A stretch of 64,000 nucleotides of DNA from Kiloniella sp. EL199 (GTDB lineage: Bacteria; Pseudomonadota; Alphaproteobacteria; Kiloniellales; Kiloniellaceae), in assembly GCF_900313065.1 (NCBI RefSeq), contig NZ_OMPU01000005.1, forward strand, positions 72,224 to 136,223, written 5' to 3'. Shown in pieces: positions 24,896 to 33,290 of this stretch (position 1 is its first letter; each line of letters begins with the position of its first letter). The position numbers and the translations under genes are program-made. The notes beneath the pieces were generated by a model. It made no database searches. It saw only the letters and a list, made by a program, of their open reading frames with translations, and had not been told where the DNA came from.

Positions 24896-27417
24896 GTGGG
24901 TATATCCTTACGATGGAAGAAGCCTTTGATCATGGAGCAGATATTGTTGGGGGCAAGAACTGGGGCCTTGCAAGGCTTGATCGCTATGGCTTTAAGATAC
25001 CCAAAACATTGGCGCTGACGAATGCGCTATATCTGGAACTGATTGAAACAGCTGTGCCGGACAGTCTGTTAAAGGATCTGGTATCCAGACCGGATGATCT
25101 GATTTTGATCGAACAGGCACATGAACTTCTTTTAAAGTCTGAATTGCCGGAAGCATTCATTGAAGAGCTAGAGACAAGCCTTTCCATGCATGATTTGCAA
25201 CACGCGGATCTTGCTGTGCGATCATCTGCTGTTGGAGAAGATGGTGTTTCAGCATCCTTTGCCGGGCAACATCAATCAATTCTTTCCGTGAGGGGAATTG
25301 ATGCGCTGATTCTTGCGATTAAACAGTGCTTTGCTTCTTTGTGGACCCCTGCGGCTGTGGCTTATCGCACCCGTATGGGCTTTGATGTTCTGGATGTTAC
25401 GATGGCGATTACACTCTGTAAAATGATTGGAGGGCGCACAGAAACCACCGCTGGTGTGGCCTTTACTGTCGATCCGGTTACAGGGCGGCGCGACATTATG
25501 GTTGTCGAGGCTGTCACAGGATTGGCTGATGCACTGGTCAATGGTCAAGTTCAGGGATGCCGCTATGAAATCACCCGGCAACATTTGACGGCATCTGCTG
25601 TCCAAAATGGTCCTTTGAGTGATCGACAATTAGAGTTACTGGCTGAACAGCTCTCCCGCCTTCACTGGACCATGGGGGATGGGGATACAGCCTATGATAC
25701 AGAGTGGGTTTTTGAGGGGAATGATCTGTACTTTGTTCAGGCTCGCCCCGTAACAGCAACACCGCATTTGACGCTACCGAGGCTTGCCTCTGATCCTGTT
25801 ATCTGGAGCAACGCCAACTTCAAGGAAGTTCTTGCTGAAATACCTTGTCCGATGAGCTGGAGCGTTATTGAAACAGCAATTCCTGAAATGTTGTACATGA
25901 TCCCGAATTGTACAGGGTATCAAGTTCCATCGGGGCTTCATACCATCAAGCGTATTAAAGGGCGGTGCTATGCCAATCTGTCAGAATTACAATGGCTTTG
26001 GTATGACGGTTATGGACAAAATCCAGATGATTCCAATAGAAATCTAGGTGGTCATCAACCTGCTATCGCTTTGCCGGAACAGGAAGGTTTGTTTGTAAAA
26101 TTAAAACGTATCTGGCGCGGAATACGAGTCATGTTGCTCTTAAGTGGTGCAGATAAAAAGCTGGAAGAAGCAAGTGCAGCCATTTTTGAAAGGGTTCGAT
26201 CTTTTCGTAAACATGATTTGACGGAGTGGAAAAAAGAGGATCTGACCGATAATCTGTGGCGCTGGATGGCTGATACAGAAGCTTTCATGCCTGATTTTGC
26301 AAAAGGCGCCAATTACTGTGGTATCAAGCTTTTCCTCTTTGAACAGCAGGTCAGTAAGCTGAAATCTGAAGCAGATCGTAAGCTTGCCTACGCTTTGTTG
26401 AGCGGAGGTGGGCAGATGGATAGTGCTGAACACGCTATTTCTCTGCGTGCAATTGCCGAGATGGCCGAGAATGATCCCAAGGCTAAGGATATACTGGAAA
26501 GCAACGATTTGCCCATCGAGGTTGGGGATGGTGCTTTTGAAACTGCTTTGCGGGACTATCTGGATCTTTATGGGCATCGCGGTGTTGGTGAATTGGATAT
26601 GCGATATCCACGTTGGAGCGAGTCACCCCGATTTTTGTTTGAGCAAATCAAGTTTCTTATGAATCAAGGGAAAAATGTTTCAAAGAGATCCACTGTTGAT
26701 AGTGATTTGAAGCAGATGCTGGATGCTTTGCCTGCGAGGCAGTGTAGAGCTTTAATGGGGGCTGCAAAACAAGCCCGTGCAGGTATGGCGTTACGAGAAC
26801 GGGTTAAATCAGCGATTGTTGCCCTTATGGAACCAGCCCGGCGGTTGGTTATGGAAAAGGGGCGCCGGATGGCCCGAGATGGAAGTATTCAGGCGGCAGA
26901 TGACTTATGCTGGATTACTTTTCAGGAATTTTCGGCTCTAATCGAAGGAACATGGAACGGTAAAGGGCTTTGCGAGTTGATTGAAATTCGACGTCAGAAG
27001 CATGACCAGTGGGCTAAAGAAACCGTTGCAAATGTCTATATCGAAGAACCCGGGCAAAAGCCTGTTCAGCAAGTTACTGAGCGGTTGGCTGGGACTGAGT
27101 TAGTAGGGTTTGGTGCCTTCCCGGGACAGTACCAAGGCATAGCCAGAGTGCTGAGTTCACCTGATAAAGGGCAAGGAATGATGCAAGGAGATATTATGGT
27201 TGCTCCCTTTACGGATCCGTCCTGGACACCATTGTTTTTAAGGGCAGGAGCACTTGTCATGGAAATTGGGGGCACAATGTCCCATGGTGTTATTGTTGCG
27301 CGTGAACTTGGACTTCCAACCGTGGTCAATATTCCCGGTGCCTTGGAGTGGGTGCAGGATGGGGAGTTGCTAGAGGTTGACGGAAGTTTGGGGCGCATAA
27401 CCAAAAAGGCAGCGTAG
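24892..27417 (+). CDS. PEP synthase-like / rifampin phosphotransferase-like enzyme
   Basis: 841 residues. The N-terminal ATP-grasp PPDK domain (about 1-300) contains GGKNWGLARL, VRSSAVGEDGVSASFAGQH and FVQARPVTATP. A long middle domain (about 310-750) includes YGHRGVGELDMRYPRWSESP. The C-terminal swivelling phosphohistidine domain is about residues 760-841, with GGTMSHGVIVARELGLPTVV and its catalytic His. The PEP/pyruvate TIM barrel of true PEP synthase is absent. This ATP-binding/middle/His order and length match rifampin phosphotransferases, which phosphorylate rifamycins using ATP. Here the substrate is not known; many homologues have none assigned. Coupled to a TetR repressor. Confidence 0.82.
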   Translation: MSGYILTMEEAFDHGADIVGGKNWGLARLDRYGFKIPKTLALTNALYLELIETAVPDSLLKDLVSRPDDLILIEQAHELLLKSELPEAFIEELETSLSMHDLQHADLAVRSSAVGEDGVSASFAGQHQSILSVRGIDALILAIKQCFASLWTPAAVAYRTRMGFDVLDVTMAITLCKMIGGRTETTAGVAFTVDPVTGRRDIMVVEAVTGLADALVNGQVQGCRYEITRQHLTASAVQNGPLSDRQLELLAEQLSRLHWTMGDGDTAYDTEWVFEGNDLYFVQARPVTATPHLTLPRLASDPVIWSNANFKEVLAEIPCPMSWSVIETAIPEMLYMIPNCTGYQVPSGLHTIKRIKGRCYANLSELQWLWYDGYGQNPDDSNRNLGGHQPAIALPEQEGLFVKLKRIWRGIRVMLLLSGADKKLEEASAAIFERVRSFRKHDLTEWKKEDLTDNLWRWMADTEAFMPDFAKGANYCGIKLFLFEQQVSKLKSEADRKLAYALLSGGGQMDSAEHAISLRAIAEMAENDPKAKDILESNDLPIEVGDGAFETALRDYLDLYGHRGVGELDMRYPRWSESPRFLFEQIKFLMNQGKNVSKRSTVDSDLKQMLDALPARQCRALMGAAKQARAGMALRERVKSAIVALMEPARRLVMEKGRRMARDGSIQAADDLCWITFQEFSALIEGTWNGKGLCELIEIRRQKHDQWAKETVANVYIEEPGQKPVQQVTERLAGTELVGFGAFPGQYQGIARVLSSPDKGQGMMQGDIMVAPFTDPSWTPLFLRAGALVMEIGGTMSHGVIVARELGLPTVVNIPGALEWVQDGELLEVDGSLGRITKKAA

Positions 27418-27480
27418 ATCTGTCAGATATAAACACACCAAAATATAGACGCAGTTATGAAAATCGGATCCATGATTTGG

Positions 27481-28521
27481 TCAAGAGGGGCCAAAATGCT
27501 GTAAGTACTCTGTTGTTGTTATGCCGAGATTACGCAGAAAACTTCTGCGCATTTTTTGAAGATCGCCAAAGCCACATAAGCTTGCGACCTGTTTCATTGA
27601 AATGCCTTTGGCCAGAAGAACTCTGGCCTGATTAAGCCGGGTCAGTTCAACAAACTGGACAGGGGAAGAGCCTAACGCTTGATTGAAGTGGCGATCAAGT
27701 GTGCGTGGTGTCATGTTTGCTTCTTTTGATAACTCAGATAGTGTCCAGTTTCTACTGAGATCGGTGCTAATTTTATCGACAAGCTTTAGAAGGTTTGGTT
27801 CAAGACGCTTTTGTGCTTCGAGAAGATCAGAAAACTGCTTTTGTCCACCATTTCTGCGGAGGTAAACAACGAGCTCCTGGGCTACATCGAGTGAGTTTAA
27901 TGTGCCATGGTCTTCTTCAATAATTGCCATTGCCAGATCAATGCCGGTTGAAACACCCGCAGAGGTATAGATTTGATCTGATTTTGTGTAGATGGTGTTG
28001 AGTTGCCAATTTACATTGGGAAAGCGTTCTTTTACAATCTGTTCCCGGGACCAGTGGGTTGTGGCTTCACGGCCGTCCAGAACACCTGAAGCCGCTAGAA
28101 TAAGAGCACCTGAACAGATGGAAATGAGTCGACGATCTTTGTTGTGGGCGTGAAACCCCTTAAGCATATGCTGTAAAGTTCTGTTTTCAAGAAGCTGATC
28201 GACACCAATACCGCCCGGGATTAACAGATCTGAATGGAGATGTAGATCGGTTATTTTACCGTGGGGCATGATTTTCATCCCGCAGGATGTGCGAATTGAT
28301 TCGCCGTCAAGGGAAAGAAAGCGGTGTGTGTAACGCGGTGTATTATCTGTTGCGCTATCTGATCTCCTGTGTGTGTTTGCACGTGCTGTCTTTTCTGGCG
28401 TAGAGGCGCTATGAAAAGCTTGCACAGGGCCGCTTATATCTAGAATATTTGCATTATCAAAAATCAGAACACCGATTTCACGGCCCATTTTTTCTGGTTT
28501 CAGCGTTTTCTTTGCTCTCAA
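27481..28521 (-). CDS. GlxA-family AraC-type transcriptional regulator
   Basis: 346 residues: an N-terminal DJ-1/PfpI-like domain (about 12-190: GVLIFDNANILDISGPVQ, SICSGALILAASGVLDG with the nucleophile-elbow Cys, then TSAGVSTGIDLAMAI) and a C-terminal AraC HTH pair (about 235-340: WTLSELSKEANMTPRTLDRHF, and MKQVASLCGFGDLQKMRRSF). TTG 28521 has AGGAG seven bases upstream; ATG 28488 is the alternative. It is divergent from the MFS gene with a TGTCA/TGACA repeat between them, suggesting local control of that transporter. Effector unknown. Confidence 0.9.
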   Translation of the reverse strand: MRAKKTLKPEKMGREIGVLIFDNANILDISGPVQAFHSASTPEKTARANTHRRSDSATDNTPRYTHRFLSLDGESIRTSCGMKIMPHGKITDLHLHSDLLIPGGIGVDQLLENRTLQHMLKGFHAHNKDRRLISICSGALILAASGVLDGREATTHWSREQIVKERFPNVNWQLNTIYTKSDQIYTSAGVSTGIDLAMAIIEEDHGTLNSLDVAQELVVYLRRNGGQKQFSDLLEAQKRLEPNLLKLVDKISTDLSRNWTLSELSKEANMTPRTLDRHFNQALGSSPVQFVELTRLNQARVLLAKGISMKQVASLCGFGDLQKMRRSFLRNLGITTTEYLQHFGPS

Positions 28522-28589
28522 TACTGCGCTCCTGTTTTTCCTGTCAATATGGCTTGTTTTATAGTTATTGGCAATATTTGATGTTAAAG

Positions 28590-28603
28590 TGTCATTTTTG
28601 ACA
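28590..28603. promoter_or_regulatory. TGTCA-N4-TGACA inverted repeat
   Basis: Five-bp arms with a TTTT spacer, in the AT-rich gap between the divergent GlxA-type regulator and the MFS gene. Its position suits an operator or activator site; assignment to the GlxA protein is inference. Confidence 0.35.
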
Positions 28604-28694
28604 TTAGGTGTATGAAATACAGTACGTCTTGTGAATGAGAATATTTGGATTAATCCGGGTTAGGAATACCAATAACAGGAGTGCCGATAATAGT

Positions 28695-29903
28695 ATGAGC
28701 GATAGTATAAACATGCCGGATCAAACACAGCGATTGAATTTTTCGTTAATACTTCTTGGTAATGCGGTGCTTGGAACGCCAATGCCCATGTTGATTATCC
28801 TGGGTGGGCTGGCAGGGGCCATGCTGGCACCTTCGGGTGAACTGGCAATTCTCCCGGTTTCGGTGCAGATGATGGCGGGTATGTTAACGGCGGCACCGAT
28901 GTCTGTCTTCATGGGAAAATATGGACGAAAGCTTGGGTTCTTGTTAGGGGCTACGGTTGCTGCATCAGGAGGAGCTCTGGGTGTCTATAGTCTGTTCTAC
29001 GAAAATTTCTATACTTTGTGTCTGGCTCATGCCGCTATGGGAAGTGCGTTGGTTTGTTTCGGTTATTTCAGGTTTGCTGCTGCAGAGGTTGTTTCTGAAG
29101 CCTGGCGCCCAAAAGCCATTTCTTTCACTCTAGGCTCTGGCCTGGTTGCGGCATTGATCGGGCCAGAGGTTTTTATCTACAGTAAAGATATTTTCTCTCC
29201 GATCCCCTTTGCAGGTGCCTATGGGGCGATCACAGCATTGTCTGTTATCGGGAGTCTTCCAATCCTTGCGTTGAGATTGGTGGTAACGGATAGTTCTGGA
29301 CAGTCGGATAGGGATGAAAAAGTGACGTCGGTTGGTGAAATTGTTCGGCGTCCTGCTGTCTTTACTGCCATTCTCTGTGCGGCGATCTCATTTGGTGTCA
29401 TGGTTTTGTTGATGGCACCGACGCCCCTCGCCATGGTGGGGTGTGGCTTTACTGATGTACAGGCTGGCGATGTAATCCGCTGGCATGTTATTGCCATGTT
29501 TGCACCGAGCTTCTTTACTGGAAGCTTAATTTCCCGATTTGGTTCCGGGAAAATTATTTCCTGTGGTTTGCTGATGCTGTGTTTATCGTCCGTGATAGCG
29601 ATGGCAGGCATAGAGCTTACAAATTTTTATCTTTCGTTGATTTTATTGGGATTGGGGTGGAATTTTGGGTTTATCGGAGCAACGAATATGCTCAATGAAA
29701 ACCTGAACGCGGGTGAAAGATCTGTTGTCCAAGGGGCAAATGATACCCTTATTGCCCTTGTCTCTACCCTGGCATCGTTTGGATCTGGGATTCTGATTTC
29801 CAGCTTCAGCTGGACGGTGGTGGCAGTAACAGCCTTGCCGCTTGTTCTGGTTGCTTTTGCCGGGCTTATCTTTTTGCGCCAGCATGCCCGACCCGCTGCA
29901 TGA
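28695..29903 (+). CDS. MFS transporter
   Basis: About 402 residues with the twelve-segment hydrophobic pattern of the major facilitator superfamily and the loop 2-3 motif in FMGKYGRKLGFLLGA. Start: ATG 28695 follows AGGAG at long spacing; ATG 28635 would add 20 hydrophilic residues and ATG 28713 is also possible. Divergent from the GlxA-type regulator, which may control it. Substrate is not predictable. Confidence 0.87.
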   Translation: MSDSINMPDQTQRLNFSLILLGNAVLGTPMPMLIILGGLAGAMLAPSGELAILPVSVQMMAGMLTAAPMSVFMGKYGRKLGFLLGATVAASGGALGVYSLFYENFYTLCLAHAAMGSALVCFGYFRFAAAEVVSEAWRPKAISFTLGSGLVAALIGPEVFIYSKDIFSPIPFAGAYGAITALSVIGSLPILALRLVVTDSSGQSDRDEKVTSVGEIVRRPAVFTAILCAAISFGVMVLLMAPTPLAMVGCGFTDVQAGDVIRWHVIAMFAPSFFTGSLISRFGSGKIISCGLLMLCLSSVIAMAGIELTNFYLSLILLGLGWNFGFIGATNMLNENLNAGERSVVQGANDTLIALVSTLASFGSGILISSFSWTVVAVTALPLVLVAFAGLIFLRQHARPAA

Positions 29904-30086
29904 ACAGTAAATTGGTAGTGATGTTTAGTGGTATCGCCTCCGTTGGTCTGGGTGAGTGTTGATGCATGGGAAATAAAAAGTCTTGTTTGTCGATCAGTTT
30001 GGTGGAAGTATGCAATAAATGCTGCGGTGCACAATAAATTGTTGCGAAGATCAAAATGACGGCAAGACAAGACAGAGGAGCTAAAG

Positions 30087-30968
30087 ATGGTAACGGCACA
30101 AAGACCAAGAAGATCTGTTCTTTACATGCCTGGTTCGAAAGCTAGGGCCTTGGAAAAAGCGCGAAGTCTTTTGGCGGATGCGCTGATCTTTGATCTGGAA
30201 GACGCTGTTACTGATGATAAAAAGATCGAAGCTCGACAAATGGTCGTTGAGGCTTTGCAACAAGGAGGATATGGCAAGCGCGAAATCATTGTTCGCGTGA
30301 ATGGGCTGGATACAGAATGGGGTCTTGAGGATATCAAGGCGATCTCTGGAACAACAGCTGATGCAATCTTGCTTCCCAAAGTCGAAAATGAAAGGCAAGT
30401 GCATAATCTTGTCGACTTGATGAACAAGTCGGGTGCGCCGGAAAGTATGTCTGTCATGTGTATGATGGAAACTCCTTTGGGTATGCTCAATGCCAAAGAG
30501 ATTGCGGCTTCATCCGAACGAATTTCCTGCCTTGTAATGGGGACGTCTGATCTGGTTAAGGATTTGCAAGCCCGACATACACGAGAACGCTTGCCCGTGA
30601 TTACATCGTTGGGGTTATGTTTATTGGCAGCCAGAGCTTATGGCATCGGTATTGTCGATGGAGTTTGTCTTGACCTTAACAATGATGATGCCTTTGCAGA
30701 AGTCTGTGTTCAGGGGGTAGCTCTGGGCTTCGATGGGAAAACGCTGATTCACCCCAAAACGATCTCTGTTGCAAACAATACCTTTGGGCCTTCTAAAGAG
30801 GCAGTGGAAAAAGCGAGATCCATTGTTACGGCTTTCGAGGAAGCAAAAAAGCAAGGGCAGGGTGTTGTCGTGCTGGATGGCCGTCTGATTGAAAACCTCC
30901 ATGCTGATGAGGCCCGCAGATTGATCGCCTATTCAGATGCGGTCATCGCGTTGGAACAGAGCGCGTAA
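30087..30968 (+). CDS. CitE-like HpcH/HpaI aldolase (malyl-CoA lyase type)
   Basis: 293 residues. RSVLYMPGSKARALEKA, the acidic metal-binding segment LIFDLEDAV (about 35-45), LLPKVEN and MMETPLGMLN are those of the citrate lyase beta/malyl-CoA lyase family, which cleave or form 3-hydroxyacyl-CoA C-C bonds using Mg. The lone CitE-like context, without citF and citD, excludes citrate lyase. The gene is 22 bp upstream of a mesaconyl-CoA hydratase-like gene, pointing to (methyl)malyl-CoA or citramalyl-CoA chemistry. GGAG precedes the ATG. Confidence 0.87.
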   Translation: MVTAQRPRRSVLYMPGSKARALEKARSLLADALIFDLEDAVTDDKKIEARQMVVEALQQGGYGKREIIVRVNGLDTEWGLEDIKAISGTTADAILLPKVENERQVHNLVDLMNKSGAPESMSVMCMMETPLGMLNAKEIAASSERISCLVMGTSDLVKDLQARHTRERLPVITSLGLCLLAARAYGIGIVDGVCLDLNNDDAFAEVCVQGVALGFDGKTLIHPKTISVANNTFGPSKEAVEKARSIVTAFEEAKKQGQGVVVLDGRLIENLHADEARRLIAYSDAVIALEQSA

Positions 30969-30990
30969 TAAGAGAATAGGGGAAAAGGTC

Positions 30991-32061
30991 ATGGGTATTA
31001 AAGATCATACAAAAAATAAAACCCGGGAAGGGAATTTCTTCGAAGATTTTTATCCCGGTATGGTGCTTACGCATGCAACCCCAAGAACTATATCTTCTGG
31101 CGATCAAGCTCTTTACACGGCCCTTTACGGTTCCAGATTTGCCTTTTCTTCTTCTGATGAGTTTGCGCGATCCCTTGGCTTTAATCGCGCACCGATAGAT
31201 GACTTTCTTGCATTTCATATTGTCTTTGGAAAGACTGTTGCTGATATCTCATTAAATGCTGTGGCTAATCTTGGGTATGCAGAAGGTGTTTTCGGGGTGC
31301 CATTGTATCCGGGGGATACAGTCTCGACGGTTAGCGAGGTTGTTGGAGTAAAAGAAAACTCCAACGGGAAAACGGGTGTTGTTTATGTTCGCTCGACTGG
31401 ATGTAATCAACGCGGGGAAATGGCGCTTGAGTACGTGCGCTGGGTTATGGTGCGAAAGCGTGAAGTCGGCTCTCCTGCCCCGGAAGTTATTGTGCCTGAT
31501 TTGAGCAAGGGTGTTACCGCAGATTCTTTGTCCATTCCTGACGAGCTTAATTTGGCAGAGTATGACTATACCTTGTCTGGTTCAGCTTACAGATGGGGCG
31601 ATTATAATGTTGGCGAACGCATTGCTCATGTTGATGGCATGACCATCGAAGAGGCCGAGCACCAAATGGCGACCCGACTCTATCAGAACACCGCGAAGGT
31701 TCATTTTAACCAGCATACAGAATCTCAAGGACGCTTTGGGCGGCGCTTGATCTATGGAGGGCATGTCATCTCAATCGCGCGTGCCTTGTCTTTTAATGGT
31801 ATGGAGAACGCGTTCAAAGTAGCTGCGATTAACGGGGGAACTCATGTTGCCCCGACGTTTGCAGAAGACACGATTTATGCCTGGAGTGAAGTTCTGGAGA
31901 AAATTGAACTTTCCGGGCGCGATGATGTCGGGGCCTTAAGAGTCCGCTTGGTTGCGGCCAAAAATAACAATTGTGAAGACTTCCCCTTAAAGAACAGTGA
32001 GGGGAGGTACCAAGACGATGTTATTCTGGATTTTGATTACACAGTCCTGATGCCTATGTGA
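30991..32061 (+). CDS. MaoC-family dehydratase, mesaconyl-CoA hydratase-like
   Basis: About 356 residues from ATG 30991, which follows AGGGGAAAAGG; upstream in-frame starts overlap the previous gene and are rejected. Two hot-dog halves are seen: N-terminal GNFFEDFYPGMVLTHATPRT...YPGDTV and C-terminal YNVGERIAHVDGMTIEEAEH...FGRRLIYGGHVISIARAL. This matches Mch-type hydratases that interconvert mesaconyl-CoA and methylmalyl-CoA in the ethylmalonyl-CoA pathway. Pairing with a CitE-like lyase supports this; exact substrate is inferred. Confidence 0.85.
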   Translation: MGIKDHTKNKTREGNFFEDFYPGMVLTHATPRTISSGDQALYTALYGSRFAFSSSDEFARSLGFNRAPIDDFLAFHIVFGKTVADISLNAVANLGYAEGVFGVPLYPGDTVSTVSEVVGVKENSNGKTGVVYVRSTGCNQRGEMALEYVRWVMVRKREVGSPAPEVIVPDLSKGVTADSLSIPDELNLAEYDYTLSGSAYRWGDYNVGERIAHVDGMTIEEAEHQMATRLYQNTAKVHFNQHTESQGRFGRRLIYGGHVISIARALSFNGMENAFKVAAINGGTHVAPTFAEDTIYAWSEVLEKIELSGRDDVGALRVRLVAAKNNNCEDFPLKNSEGRYQDDVILDFDYTVLMPM

Positions 32062-32505
32062 AAAAATAGCTCCAATAGCGGGTAATTGTCAGTATTTGCT
32101 CGGATACGTGCTAATGTATCGATGCAATAAATATTAAGTTTATTCAATGCTGTTGTCTTAATCTGCTCCTTTGCATGAATAAAGTTCAACACTTCTGTCC
32201 TTCGTGTTGATTTTTTGTAAGAGGAAAGTGATTTTTTATTTCAGTATTTCTTCTTTTATATGTGATTGTGCGATGCAGCATTGCTGCGTATGAAAGTCTT
32301 AAGGTGATGTTAATAAGTAAAAGTCACAATTATTATCACTGGAAATTACTTGTTTGCTGTCAGGTCGTTCTTTAGCAATTTTCAGTCGCCTTGCATTGAC
32401 TAATGCTGCATTGCGGTTTAACGTCGTCAAATCTTTGGGTTCTGCTAAATATAAGGCGCGCGAAGTTGAAAAGTGGAGCCAGTGCGCAATATCGGGAAAG
32501 AAAAT
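32062..32505 (+). promoter_or_regulatory. Long leader region upstream of sdhC
   Basis: About 440 bp, AT-rich. It contains the terminator at 32186 and, further right, a possible -35 TTGACT at 32396 with only a weak -10 (TAACGT) 17 bp later. I see no convincing small ORF or structured RNA in the remainder. Confidence 0.35.
32186..32217 (+). terminator. Rho-independent terminator after the lyase/hydratase pair
   Basis: Stem TCAACAC/GTGTTGA with a ten-nt loop followed by TTTTTT, 125 bp past the hydratase stop. Confidence 0.75.
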
Positions 32506-32898
32506 ATGTCCAGGGGTAACAGACCTCTTTCACCTCATTTGCAGGTGTATCGTCCTCAATTAACTTCCGTACTTTCTATTCTATTCCGCATCATGGGCGT
32601 TGCCACATCTGTGGGTTCCATCGTTCTGATCTGGTGGCTTGCTGCGGCAGCAAGCGGCGCGGAATATTTTGAACTGGTACAATCCTTCTTGGGATCCTGG
32701 TTCGGCCGATTGCTTCTTTTCGGTTGGACTTTAGCCCTCGTTTTCCATCTTTGTAACGGCATTCGCCATCTCTACTGGGATGCGGGTAAAGGCCTTGAGC
32801 TTGAGACCGCCTATGCATCTGGTAAGGCTGTGATTGTGTCCACAGTTATTATCACCTTGGGGCTTTGGGGCCTCGCCTATGTAGTGGGAGGAGCTTGA
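32506..32898 (+). CDS. sdhC: Succinate dehydrogenase cytochrome b556 subunit
   Basis: 130 residues with three membrane segments. RPLSPHLQVYRPQLTSVLSI and LALVFHLCNGIRHLYWD (haem-ligand His region) are SdhC hallmarks. It anchors SdhAB to the inner membrane and contributes to the quinone site. ATG 32506 starts MSRGNRPLSP; the frame extends upstream but the family N-terminus fits here. First gene of sdhCDAB. Confidence 0.95.
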   Translation: MSRGNRPLSPHLQVYRPQLTSVLSILFRIMGVATSVGSIVLIWWLAAAASGAEYFELVQSFLGSWFGRLLLFGWTLALVFHLCNGIRHLYWDAGKGLELETAYASGKAVIVSTVIITLGLWGLAYVVGGA

Positions 32899-32899
32899 T

Positions 32900-33280
32900 A
32901 TGTCGCTTCGTACGCCTTTGGGACGTGCTCGTGGATTAGGGTCAGCAAAAGAAGGCTCTTCACATTGGTGGTCACAACGCTTGACCAGTTTGGCACTTGT
33001 TCCTCTCGTGCTGTGGTTTGTTTTTTCGGTTGCGCTGATGACCGGGGCTGACCATGTGCAGTTTCTGGAATGGGTGCAATCGCCTGTGGTTGCTGGATTG
33101 TTAATTCTTTTGATTTCTGTTGGTCTTTTGCATTCTCAACAGGGAATGCAGGTGGTGATAGAAGACTATGTACATGGAGAGGCCAGTAAAGTTCTTTCCC
33201 TGTTCCTGAGTCTGTCGGTCCATGTTGTTCTGGGTCTGACGGGTATTCTTTCAATTTTGATGATTCTATTCAGGGGCTAG
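32900..33280 (+). CDS. sdhD: Succinate dehydrogenase membrane anchor subunit
   Basis: 126 residues, three hydrophobic helices. RARGLGSAKEGSSHWWSQRL and the haem/quinone segment LHSQQGMQVVIEDYVH are typical of SdhD. Only one base separates it from the sdhC stop. GGAGG precedes the ATG. Confidence 0.95.
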   Translation: MSLRTPLGRARGLGSAKEGSSHWWSQRLTSLALVPLVLWFVFSVALMTGADHVQFLEWVQSPVVAGLLILLISVGLLHSQQGMQVVIEDYVHGEASKVLSLFLSLSVHVVLGLTGILSILMILFRG

Positions 33281-33290
33281 GAAATAAACG

